Below, in pieces: positions 10,082 through 19,155 of a stretch of 64,000 nucleotides of DNA. Where the stretch lies: contig JAAPAX010000002.1 in NCBI GenBank assembly GCA_013372555.1, forward strand, positions 1,178,001 to 1,242,000, read 5' to 3'. A program made the position numbers and the translations under genes. The DNA comes from Elsinoe arachidis. Lineage: Eukaryota; Ascomycota; Dothideomycetes; Myriangiales; Elsinoaceae. The notes below the pieces were generated by a model. It searched no databases and had not been told where the DNA came from. It worked only from the letters and a program-made list of their open reading frames with translations. Position 1 is the first letter of the stretch; every line of letters begins with the position of its first letter.

Positions 10082-12075
10082 ATGAGTTCAATTTGCTATA
10101 GCAACTTCGAAAGGGTCATCGAGAAGCTGAAATTCGCCACTCTGGGAGATCCTTCCGCCTTTCTCTACAATGACGGCGAGAGCTTGGACTGGAGAACCGA
10201 CATCACTGATGACGGGGTCTCGTCTCTTGCACGAAGATGGCGGCGGGTCCTGGCGACTATTATGTTGGCTCGGCATCTACGATGCTGGTCAGTGTTGATC
10301 GACCAAATGTCTTACGGCCAAGAGATGGTCCTTCCTCACCCTCTCTCTCGTACGGAGCGATTCCTGCACATGATCGCATGGCCGACCGACCCTGGACTAG
10401 TGCTTCACATGAACCAACTGCAGGAGTTCCAGCACATTCAGCAAAATCATGGCCTCCCGGACATCTGCTTTACTACTTTCTACTTGCTCTCCGAACCAAA
10501 GGACGACATGACGTCGGCTGAGATGAAAACCTTACTCTTCCAGTTCGTCAATGATCCGCTAGTCATCGTACTTCGGGAAGACACCAGGATCAACTGGTTT
10601 CAGCAGTGTCTGGACCTCTACGAAGGTATGTTACTCTTTCAGTGGGAGTCCACCCCTGACGACGTACAGATAAGTCCAACGACGTCTTTACTGCTTCCAG
10701 GCTTCCAAAGAACCCCCTGGACTTGGTAAATCAAAACCCGAGGGATCTGCTCGCAATGTTCTTCAACTGTCTACGGTCAGATTTGAAGTCGATGTTCTGT
10801 CTCATTTGCGCACTCGGTACCCAACCAATCCCGGCATTCATCTTTGACTTGGCACTAAGATCGCAAAGTCACTGGACCACACAAGGACTTCGCGCGGAAA
10901 TCGACGTCCCACCGGTTACAGACTTACTTAGGGAAGGAAATTGGAGAGACCGATTATACGAATTGGAGCCTTTCATCATTGTCGAGCATCGTTTCGGGCC
11001 GCAGGAATACTTGCAAATCTCCCATCAATTCAACAGTATGGCCATGAGCTTTCTCGGCGAGGAGACACGGCGCGCATGGATAAGGATTGTCCGGAATTGG
11101 CTGCTATATATGTTCTCGAAGGTCTCTTCTTGGAGTATCTGGTAAGATGAACCTCATATATTTCAAGCCTACCACTGATCAAATAGTTGCAACGACATGG
11201 CCAGAGTTCTGGATCTCCGCTTTTTGCTCCACCAACTCTTGTTCCTCGACCCTGTGGAGGACAACACAGGACCGTGGGCAAGACTCGCTGGCGAGTGTGG
11301 GATAGCGATCGCTTCTTGCCTTCCGCCCGATCGTCGGATGCTCCACCTGCAGCAAAGTTGGCGATATTATCAGTCCGATCCAGAGCTTTTATTGCAAGCA
11401 CAGTTCGAAACAAGTATGACTCTTCATCTGCTACGATCTTTCACGTCTTCTGAGGAAACTCTTACGTCGATACTTGCTGTTGCCACACACGCAGACAGGA
11501 CGCCGCTTAGCAACGCCATTCTAGGTCATGCGTATGCCCTACATCTTCAGAACATTCTTGCAGCTAGTAAGGATGAAACTCTGAAACATCTGTCGTTCGA
11601 TGACACGAGCGCTATACTCACATGGTTAGACTCAACCGCAGAAGCGCCTTCCCCAGCGGAAGCTCGAGCTCGAGTCGATGTACTGGGAGTAATACTGTCT
11701 TTTGATGGAGGGGCGCTGGACATCGCGTTCTACGTTGGGGAGCTTGAGCAAGCGATGGAAATAGCGAAATTGACGGAGGAAGATGACCTACTTCACGTGA
11801 CGCGCTGCCGTCTAGTCGGCAAGGGCGAAGGCGACCACGTCGAGCTAGGCTTGCGCAGGTCTCTCGATACATGGAATGAGACTGGCAAAAACAACAATGT
11901 TCGTAGGCGGCTTACTGCTGCGCTGGCCGAGCAACTCGCCATTTCGGGTGAGAAAGATGCCGCCAGGTCTTTTTTGAAGCAGACAAGAGCACTGATGTCA
12001 GGCGTCAGAAGCATTTGGTACGACGACGAAGTGGTCAACGATGTCATCAATCGAATCAAGAGACTGTTGGATTGA
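10082..12075 (+). CDS. Large helical protein, STAND-like winged-helix region, 629 aa
   Basis: Exons 10082-10641, 10701-11141 and 11187-12075 (introns 59 and 45 nt); lengths sum to a multiple of three with no internal stop. The middle (residues about 190-230, NPRDLLAMFFNCLRSDLKSM followed by IPAFIFDLAL) resembles the segment after the NTPase in fungal STAND proteins, where a winged helix begins with phrases like LSPDARTLL...IPEDLL. Then come EPFIIVEHRFGPQEYLQISH and long helical C-terminal repeats. No P-loop is visible. The same order of modules appears in the gene at 2044-4267, so the two may be distant paralogues (inference). NLR-type genes are known Starship cargo, which would fit, but the assignment rests on weak similarity. 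Confidence 0.6.
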
Positions 12076-12326
12076 TGACAGGCTCGCTGTTACACATTGG
12101 TTGATGTGGAAATTGCAGATAGATTTCTAGATAGATTTTTTCTCTTGCAGGAAACCGCAATGCCAAGTTATTACTCGCGAAAAAATTATGGTCAGTGCAC
12201 GTGGAGAGCCTGGCGGTACTTTCCACCACAGACAAACATAACCTTCTTCCCCATCTCTCCGTCACCCGCCACGTTGTACTTTCTGCCCATACTCATCGAT
12301 TCTCCGATACGTTTATCGTCGTGGCC

Positions 12327-13187
12327 ATGGATGTTGCTAACGCCAGTCTATCTATCCAGGCACCAAATGGAACCCCGCACACCAGCCAGGACTCGCAGCT
12401 GTCTCCTTGTGGCTCTTCCTCCCATAACGACCTGGAGATGCTGCCATCTCTCGGATGGGATGACACAAAGGTCATCATCGCGGGTGGAAGCAGTGGCAGA
12501 GTCGAGCTTCTACCTTCCGGATTTGCGCTTAAGGCGCCATACCCGAACCCCTTGCTCAAGGACGACAATCTAGCAGACATCGCTGTGGAATTTGAGATCT
12601 ATCGAATCCTGGGTGCTCATCCGAGGCTGGTCAGAGTCATCGACTATGTGCCAGATGTAGGACTGACCTTGGAATACCTGCCCCGGGGAAACTTGCGAGC
12701 TTATCTTCTCGCGAATCAAGCGCGAATCAATCAGGAACAGCGCATGCAGTGGATCATGGATGTGCTGGACTCGGTAGAATTACTCCATTCGCACAATATC
12801 GTTCATGGGGACATCAAAGCGGAGAACTTCCTCATAGATGCGGAAGGTCGACTCAGAATCATCGATTTCTCGGGCTCTGGTCTACCAGGACGGCCTGGGA
12901 CTGCATGGGAGGGTATTCGACACTTCAAGCCCAGGGGAGAGGATGAGCACTCAACGAAACGGACAGACATATTTGCTATTGGCTCTACACTCTACGAAAT
13001 TGTCACTGGCTCCCAGCCATTTGCAGAGCTCAGTGACCCCGAGGTTGAAGTCGAATACCAACAAGGCAATTTCCCAGAAACTGCTGATTTGACCTGTGGT
13101 CGGGTGATGTGGCGATGCTGGACTGGCGATGTTGAATCTGTTGGTCATATACGCGAAGCTATTCTACGTAATGAACCAGCCGTGTAA
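12327..13187 (+). CDS. Small protein kinase, 286 aa
   Basis: Chosen start is ATG 12327 (GCCATGG), within a longer open frame. Kinase landmarks in order: glycine loop GGSSGRVE, ATP lysine in FALKAP, helix-C Glu in VEFEIYRILG, hinge LEYLPRGNLRAYL, catalytic loop HNIVHGDIKAENFLID (HGD in place of HRD; Asp, Lys and Asn kept), DFS in place of DFG, then the F-helix segment DIFAIGSTLYEIVTG. Residues needed for catalysis are present, so it may be active, though the altered HRD Arg and DFG Gly suggest no activation-loop phosphorylation or reduced activity. This compact form resembles the many orphan fungal kinases. Substrate unknown. The FHA-kinase at 14.3-15.9 kb is a neighbour. Confidence 0.85.
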   Translation: MDVANASLSIQAPNGTPHTSQDSQLSPCGSSSHNDLEMLPSLGWDDTKVIIAGGSSGRVELLPSGFALKAPYPNPLLKDDNLADIAVEFEIYRILGAHPRLVRVIDYVPDVGLTLEYLPRGNLRAYLLANQARINQEQRMQWIMDVLDSVELLHSHNIVHGDIKAENFLIDAEGRLRIIDFSGSGLPGRPGTAWEGIRHFKPRGEDEHSTKRTDIFAIGSTLYEIVTGSQPFAELSDPEVEVEYQQGNFPETADLTCGRVMWRCWTGDVESVGHIREAILRNEPAV

Positions 13188-14273
13188 AGACCCGTCATCG
13201 CTCAGCGTCAACGACATCGGGGGCATTTGATCTGGCGGCGAGTTGATCCCACAGGTACCACTCTGGGCGGTTGACATGGTTGCTTTGTCTGATGGGCCCT
13301 CAGGCAGTACGTATTGCTGACGAATTCGTTTGTCCTGTGCCCACATGTCCAGATAATCGTGGTCATTGATCTTTGACACATCCTGTCAAGATGAGCTTGG
13401 CTTGTACGGCTCGCGAAGCCAACTCACCTATTTCACGAGCCTGACAGGTGATCAAAGAGGACGTGCTCTGTGAGACAAGCGGAGAGTGTTATAGAGAGGT
13501 AGAGTCGGAAATTTGAGGTAGCTTTGTGAGACTTGAAAACGGCCAGACCATCTGGCTTTATACAGTAAGTGACACGCGAAATGTCAAGAGAACTTCCCGT
13601 GAGAAGGTCCTCGATTGGGTTCTTGGGCTCCATGTCGCACCGGCCTGATACACGGGCGTCTGGGTCCGGAAGATGTGACATGCAGCAACAAGACGACCAT
13701 CACCTAGGTACGCCTTGTGAGTCACACATCACTTTCATGCAGCCACATATTCATGAGTCAGTGGCAATGACCATTGGCTACGATGATGATCTTGGGTGGT
13801 TGTGCGTGCGAATAGTCTATGCAACCAATCGGACTGGGAGATGGACCCTTGTCTGCTGCCTCAAGCCGTCTGCCGGCGACAAAAGTCAAGAGAAATTGCG
13901 CCAGGGGGGAGCTGTTGACCCCGAAAATTGGGCAATCCACGCCACATATGGCAGGCACGGACAGTGAAGGGCTCGCAAAGGCCGCACATACGCATAATCG
14001 CACAGCGCTAAATGACTGCCCCACGCGGAAAGCTATGAACAGATACGAAGACGTACTTGGCTGCAGTCGCCACTTTCTGACCGACATGCAGCTTGGCTGG
14101 AGACCACCTTGTTTGAGGCACGGCTGCCTCGCCTCAAAGTGTTGGCGGAGAATGGAAACCTCAATTCGACGCCAGATGGTTCATCGGCACGAAGATTGTC
14201 ACAAGCAGAAGTTGGAGACCTATGCACAATAATGGCATTGACTTTGCAAGAGTGTTCGATCAATTTCTGACAA
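13188..14273. other. Intergenic region with unresolved minus-strand coding-like segments
   Basis: No gene model holds together here. On the minus strand, 13379-13164 (SKINDHDYLDMWAQDKRIRQ...) follows a good acceptor (CTTGACAG), and 13636-13433 (MEPKNPIEDLLTGSSLDISR...) looks coding, but their phases do not join across the only GTGAGT donor (an intervening TGA or TAG). They could be pieces of one decayed gene. 13700-14270 shows nothing more. Confidence 0.3.
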
Positions 14274-15862
14274 TCAACAGGATATCAATAATGCCTCCTC
14301 TTTCAACAGTCCAGCAATCGTCGATGCCAGCGCGCGAGCAGATGGCCGATCCCTTGGATATGGAGAGAGGAGCGCTTTCAGCCAAGTCATTGTTTCCGGC
14401 AATCGTCCTGCTGCCTCCTTCACTTTGGCAAGCCATGCCTCCATCTCGCGCCTTTCTTTGGTATCGCCCAAGATCACGTTGGCGATGTTCCAGTCCGCAT
14501 CCGGGGTTGCAACCATCTGCAACATATCGAGCATGACAACTCCAAAGGCAAATATATCGCGGGCGCCGGGGTGGAACCCTTCATAAAGAACCTCCGGAGG
14601 CACAAAAGCTGGAGTGCCACCGATATATGGTTCCTTTCGTGTTTTGGCGCTTGTGGAGAGTCCAAAGTCTATAAGCTTCATGCCATTCTCATGAATAAGA
14701 ATGTTTTTGTGTTTGATATCGTTGTGCTCAATCGTGGACTCTGCAAGGTACGCCAACGTATCTGGCAGCTCACGGATCAAAGTGAGGAGAACAGCATTTC
14801 GCTTCTCCGCAGGGGCCTTGCGGTAGACCTCCAGGTGCGGAAATTCGATGAATTCCATATTGAAAGCGTCGCTGGGCGGATTGGGCTCTACAAAGTCCTC
14901 GACGAGCTTGACAATATTTGGCTGCTTCACTTAGCTCCAATCGCGGGCATTCCTCGCGGACTCACGTGAGACAGTAGTCGCAGCAGTTGTACCTCCAGAC
15001 GGATTCCATTGCGCACTTTCCCAATCTTTTGGACGATGATCCGGGGGCCTGCGGTCTTCTTGACAAGAATAGACAGCGCTGTGTTAGCCATCTTCTCTGT
15101 CTGCACCGCGAGCGGTATCATCCGCCAATGTTTCTTGCCGGCAGGTTGAGTCGCCTCCGGGGGAACGATGTCTCTGAGGTCGGTAGCACTGCCACGAGTT
15201 TTCTTGCCGGCGGATTGAATCTCATGTCGGGAAGTGCGGTCTTTGAGTCCGGTGGTACTGCCAGATGTCTTCTTGAGACCTTTGGAAGCATCCGTTGTCA
15301 GCTTGCGCTGCAGTGCCTGACCATTTCCCCAGGAATTCATTTGGAAGTCCAGGCCTTTGCCCATATTAATATTGTACCTGCCATGAGGAAGAAGCAGTAG
15401 CTGGCCTGGATGCAGGACCATATCGCCTTGGTCGTCAGATTGGACAGCGAAGAGGGTACCAGAGGTGTTGTGTAAGCCGACATCATGAGCAACGCGACTC
15501 ACCCAGAACTCTGCGTGTGTCTGGCTGATCCAGCAGTGCTCGTCGCCTGAACCATCGTCTATGATCGATAATGCGATGTCACACGACTTGCCGCAGCCCA
15601 AACGTATAATGCTGGACGACTCGCCACTAGTCCGAAGCAGGAAACTCTGATCGGTCAGCATGTGCACGAGGGAGCAGACCATGAAAATTACTCCGCTAGA
15701 TCGTTTGCGATGCTCGGGAAGCCCGTTGGTGACACAGCGCTTGGTGGTTTTTGTGCGTGGAGTCAGATGCGCGACGATATCGTCGCCAGCGACATCTTTC
15801 GGAGCTTCGATCTCACTCCTCGCGATCCGGGACGAGCGCTTTGGGGTGGCTGACGAGGGCAT
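14274..15862 (-). CDS. FHA domain-protein kinase fusion, 514 aa
   Basis: Exon 1 15862-14966, 44 nt intron 14922-14965 (GTGAGT...CAG), exon 2 14921-14274. Splicing restores the kinase phrase LLSH|PNIVKL, which supports the junction. Residues about 75-175 form an FHA domain: RLGCGKSCDIAL, the SQTHAEFW core, LHNTSGTLF (equivalent of S-x2-NGT) and a final NINMGKGLDFQM strand. A Lys/Ser/Thr-rich linker with repeated SAGKK/PAGKK follows. The kinase has IIVQK (ATP Lys), helix-C EVQLLRLL, HNDIKHKNILI (HND for HRD), IDFGLS and GTPAFVPPE. FHA domains bind phosphothreonine, so the protein may act on phosphorylated partners as Rad53/Chk2-type kinases do (family knowledge). It is far shorter than those kinases and is probably not their orthologue. 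Confidence 0.88.
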
Positions 15863-16169
15863 GTCAGTTCTGTGTGGGATGATTTGGTTAAGCGGACCTA
15901 CATGGGGAGCTGCCTCATATATGGACAGGTAGATCCACGTTCTGGTCACAGGACGGCGGCTAGGGCATGCGTGAGGCGTGCAAGTTGCGGGATCGACTGG
16001 CTGAGCTTGCAGGATATCGTTCCCCCCTTGCCCGCGTTCAAGTGTTAGCGTGACGGGATGTCAGCCCCCCGGCGCGGCCATGCATGATCGGCCCGAGCTT
16101 CTGGCGAAGAATTTAGCTCCGCGTGTCTCCTCTTTCTGCGTCATTCTCAACACCTCACAGGCAAGCAAT

Positions 16170-16691
16170 ATGGCAGCACAACAGGCTCAACCAGCTATGG
16201 AATATGGCGAGCTGCCACAGCTTGGGCTTGACGTTGCCCTCCTCGATCTCCTGGAGCAGCGACACAATGTTGAACAAGTGAGAATCGCCCCGCGAGCCCA
16301 ATTCTTCGACGCTATCTATCAGTATCTGACGAAGCACTCCGATGCTCACTGGACCTGTCGTCAGGCTTTACTGGATGATGTGACGAACGCTCTTGATCGA
16401 TTCCATCAAGATATGAAGACGAGTCGGGAGCAACACCGTGACCGAATGCTGCATCTGGCCCTGAAGACAGACAGTATCCCGACGGATGCGAAGCACTTGA
16501 TTACAGCTCAAACCTATTGCTCCGCCTTGTGGAATCTTGGAAAGCTCTATGAGGAAAAATGTAGTGAACTTGTCCAGGTCGTGACAGGTGAACAAGCGCG
16601 ACCTGCCCGGCCGCGCATCCAGAAACGCATCTCAAAACCACGCCGATCCAAGCGACTCCAGCAACAAAAGCGCAATCTAGCCAAACACTGA
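16170..16691 (+). CDS. Hypothetical helical protein with basic tail, 173 aa
   Basis: ATG 16170 opens an uninterrupted frame ending in a strongly basic tail (PRIQKRISKPRRSKRLQQQK), likely nuclear. The body is helical (LDVALLDLLEQRHNVEQ...FDAIYQYLTKHSD). It lies 191 bp upstream of the JmjC gene ATG on the same strand. The JmjC frame is open back into the end of this gene, so the two could be one gene split by a frameshift or an unrecognised intron, or a co-transcribed pair. I could not find splice sites that fuse them. An earlier in-frame ATG at 16080 is an alternative start. Confidence 0.5.
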   Translation: MAAQQAQPAMEYGELPQLGLDVALLDLLEQRHNVEQVRIAPRAQFFDAIYQYLTKHSDAHWTCRQALLDDVTNALDRFHQDMKTSREQHRDRMLHLALKTDSIPTDAKHLITAQTYCSALWNLGKLYEEKCSELVQVVTGEQARPARPRIQKRISKPRRSKRLQQQKRNLAKH

Positions 16692-16882
16692 GTGGCGAAG
16701 GATTTACCCTGGAAGCTGCTGTGGCAACCTTGCGCCTGTTCTGCAAACAAGCTGGGAACTGGGTCCGCCCCTCAGCAGCTGTGCCTCAGGTGGAAAATGA
16801 TGCACGTGCCACCTACTCCGCGGTCCGTGCGGAATCCCCCATCTCGTGGGGGATAAAGCTGCGCCCGTCCCCGGACACTGCC

Positions 16883-19129
16883 ATGAGCACGACAATTTTG
16901 CTGCAAACCATGCCGACAAGAACGCCACCTTCGTCCGAATGGTATTACCAATTGTTGGCCCCGATCGAAGAACTTCGCGCTCAAACGACCCACAGAAAAG
17001 GACCCGACGTTCGCGGTGCTCTCCAGGTCTTCGAATGTCAGCTCCAAAATCTGCAGCAGTCGGTAACTGACCTGCACGATGTTATGGGTATCTATGCTGC
17101 AGTTCTGGAGGAGGTTGCTCAGAGTAATGATTGCCGCGACTTCATTCGGCTTGGCCAGTGGGGAAAGGCGTACCCGCAGCGCAAATGGAGCATGATTAGT
17201 CCGCACCTACGGACCTTTGATGCTCTCGCCTTCATTACTCTCCGCTGGTCCGAGGATGTCGTACGTCATTACGAATGGTACCAGTGTACCGAAGGTTATC
17301 TCGAGGAGTTGAAGAGGGTCGCTCGCCAAAGCACGTGGCCAGAGTTTGTGGGTACTCTGAACCAAGTCATGCTCGAAAGACATCGCGATTCGTTCCAGTC
17401 AGGCGGCAATGCTAATGCTATCGGATACGGTAAGGGCCGGCAAGGCTATGTGTGCGGCAAAGATCCAACGACCACGAAGGATATACGCAAAGTTTACCAG
17501 CACATCAAGCGCGGGGATCGGCCACAGGAAGATGAGTCTCTCTGGATCGATATTGCAAGGCTCCGAGACCGATTTGGAGAAGACCGCATCACGCAACGCT
17601 GTCTACGTCACGACGAACATGGAATGCTCGTCCACGAAGACCGCAAGCCGGCTCTTGCGTGTCCACTGAAGAGATGGACTCCCGCCAAGAAAAAACGCAA
17701 AACCAACAAAGTCACACGAAGGACGAGTCATGATAGCCAAGCAAGCGGCCATTCCAGTGAAAACCCGGACAGTGATCCTCCTAATGCCAATTTGGACGCT
17801 CAGATTCCGACACCGCCGGCGTCCATAGCCACAGATGAGATATCGCCCATCTCACTCGGCGCAGACAAGTCGTTTTCGGAGATCACGATACATGATTCTT
17901 TTGCAGCAAAGCTCGCCACCGAATACCGAGACCGCGTGACAGTGCTGGAGGCCCAACTACAACAGGACGTCAGAGAACGCCCGTCGGAGGTGCTTGATTG
18001 TCAGCTTGCATGGCTCAAGCGCAGTCGACTGGTCCCGCGAGTATCTGAAGCGAGAAATTTTCTCGATCAGTCTGGCATACACGTCATATCTGTCGATGAG
18101 TATCGTCGGCTCCTTCTGGAACACGAAACGCTACCAGCTTATTTCATCATCCGCCAGGCTTTTGCCGACTCGTGCGACTGGCAAGACCATCAGAGGATAT
18201 CGGAGCTTGCACGGCAGATCAAATCCACCCATGACGGCAAAACCTTCCTGGTCAAAGAACCCGGTGCCAAAAATCCAATACAGAAAGATGCTGCTACGTT
18301 TGCAAGGATGCTTGAGAAACCACAGCCAGGATACAATGCTCTTGATCTGAAGAACTTGACCCGAGCGGACGAACCTCGCTTCACACGTTGGTCAGAAACG
18401 GCATTGCTTCGGACGCTTGTGAACAGCCGGGCTGGCCCTGGCAAGAACGATGAAGAAGGGCTCACTGATATGTCGAGCTGCCTGGAATTCAACGTGATGG
18501 GCACGCACTCATCGTTTTCCGGTGCGCACGTTGATGGCCTACCAGGGACCTGGATCCGTGTGTTATCTGGCACCAAGCTCTGGTTTATTCCCGACCACAT
18601 GTCACCTGATGATTGGGACTCGTTCGGAAGACTAGGACCGGCATGGACACCGTCGGGGCCATGCAAGATCATCGTCCTGGAGCCTGATGACGTGCTTGTC
18701 ATGAGCTCCGGGTCACCAGTCGTTCACGCCGCTATGTCGCTTGATTTCTGCATCCTGCAAGGCGGCATGTTCTGGGAGTACAGCAACGTGGCAGAGATCT
18801 TGAGCACACTGCGGTGGACTGCCGAGCACCAATTGGCCACTAACGAGGAGCTCGCGCTGCAGCTCCCAAGCGTTATTGAAAGCTTGATTCGCCTCCTCGA
18901 CTCAAATCCTCAGTCATTTGCAACTCACCTGTCCCAGCCGGATCACGTCGCCCACATTAAATTTCTGCGGAAAGCGGCTGAAGACATGTGGAATCTTGGC
19001 TGCAAGTGCAGAGTCGCCTGTCGGCGTTCTTGCCCGTGCGGATTGGCTGGGCGGCGATGTCTCCCGTGGTGCGCTGATCATCTCAAAAAGGCGAAAGGAC
19101 GACTGAGGAAATGTATGAAGATTCTATAA
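16883..19129 (+). CDS. JmjC-domain protein with C-terminal CXC cysteine motif, about 748 aa
   Basis: First ATG in the long frame is at 16883; the frame is open further upstream without ATG. The N-terminal 280 residues are helical. A Lys-rich linker (KRWTPAKKKRKTNK) probably holds a nuclear signal. The JmjC core starts near residue 530: SFSGAHVDGLPGTW gives the Fe(II) pair His549 and Asp551, followed by RVLSGTKLWFIP, then DDVLVMSSGSPVVHAAMS with the distal His615. Such enzymes are Fe(II)/2-oxoglutarate dioxygenases, many of them histone demethylases. The last 40 residues hold CKCRVACRRSCPC and a second C...C half, a CXC/tesmin-like zinc motif seen in DNA-binding proteins. A chromatin role is likely and the substrate is unknown. 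The frame is intact and close to the recombinase gene. Confidence 0.82.
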   Translation: MSTTILLQTMPTRTPPSSEWYYQLLAPIEELRAQTTHRKGPDVRGALQVFECQLQNLQQSVTDLHDVMGIYAAVLEEVAQSNDCRDFIRLGQWGKAYPQRKWSMISPHLRTFDALAFITLRWSEDVVRHYEWYQCTEGYLEELKRVARQSTWPEFVGTLNQVMLERHRDSFQSGGNANAIGYGKGRQGYVCGKDPTTTKDIRKVYQHIKRGDRPQEDESLWIDIARLRDRFGEDRITQRCLRHDEHGMLVHEDRKPALACPLKRWTPAKKKRKTNKVTRRTSHDSQASGHSSENPDSDPPNANLDAQIPTPPASIATDEISPISLGADKSFSEITIHDSFAAKLATEYRDRVTVLEAQLQQDVRERPSEVLDCQLAWLKRSRLVPRVSEARNFLDQSGIHVISVDEYRRLLLEHETLPAYFIIRQAFADSCDWQDHQRISELARQIKSTHDGKTFLVKEPGAKNPIQKDAATFARMLEKPQPGYNALDLKNLTRADEPRFTRWSETALLRTLVNSRAGPGKNDEEGLTDMSSCLEFNVMGTHSSFSGAHVDGLPGTWIRVLSGTKLWFIPDHMSPDDWDSFGRLGPAWTPSGPCKIIVLEPDDVLVMSSGSPVVHAAMSLDFCILQGGMFWEYSNVAEILSTLRWTAEHQLATNEELALQLPSVIESLIRLLDSNPQSFATHLSQPDHVAHIKFLRKAAEDMWNLGCKCRVACRRSCPCGLAGRRCLPWCADHLKKAKGRLRKCMKIL

Positions 19130-19155
19130 TGCGTATGAACTTTTCATCCTTCAAA

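Noticed and set aside
16721..16882. GTG at 16721 as the JmjC start
   Set aside because: Nuclear fungal genes start at ATG; the first in-frame ATG is 16883, though an upstream exon is possible.
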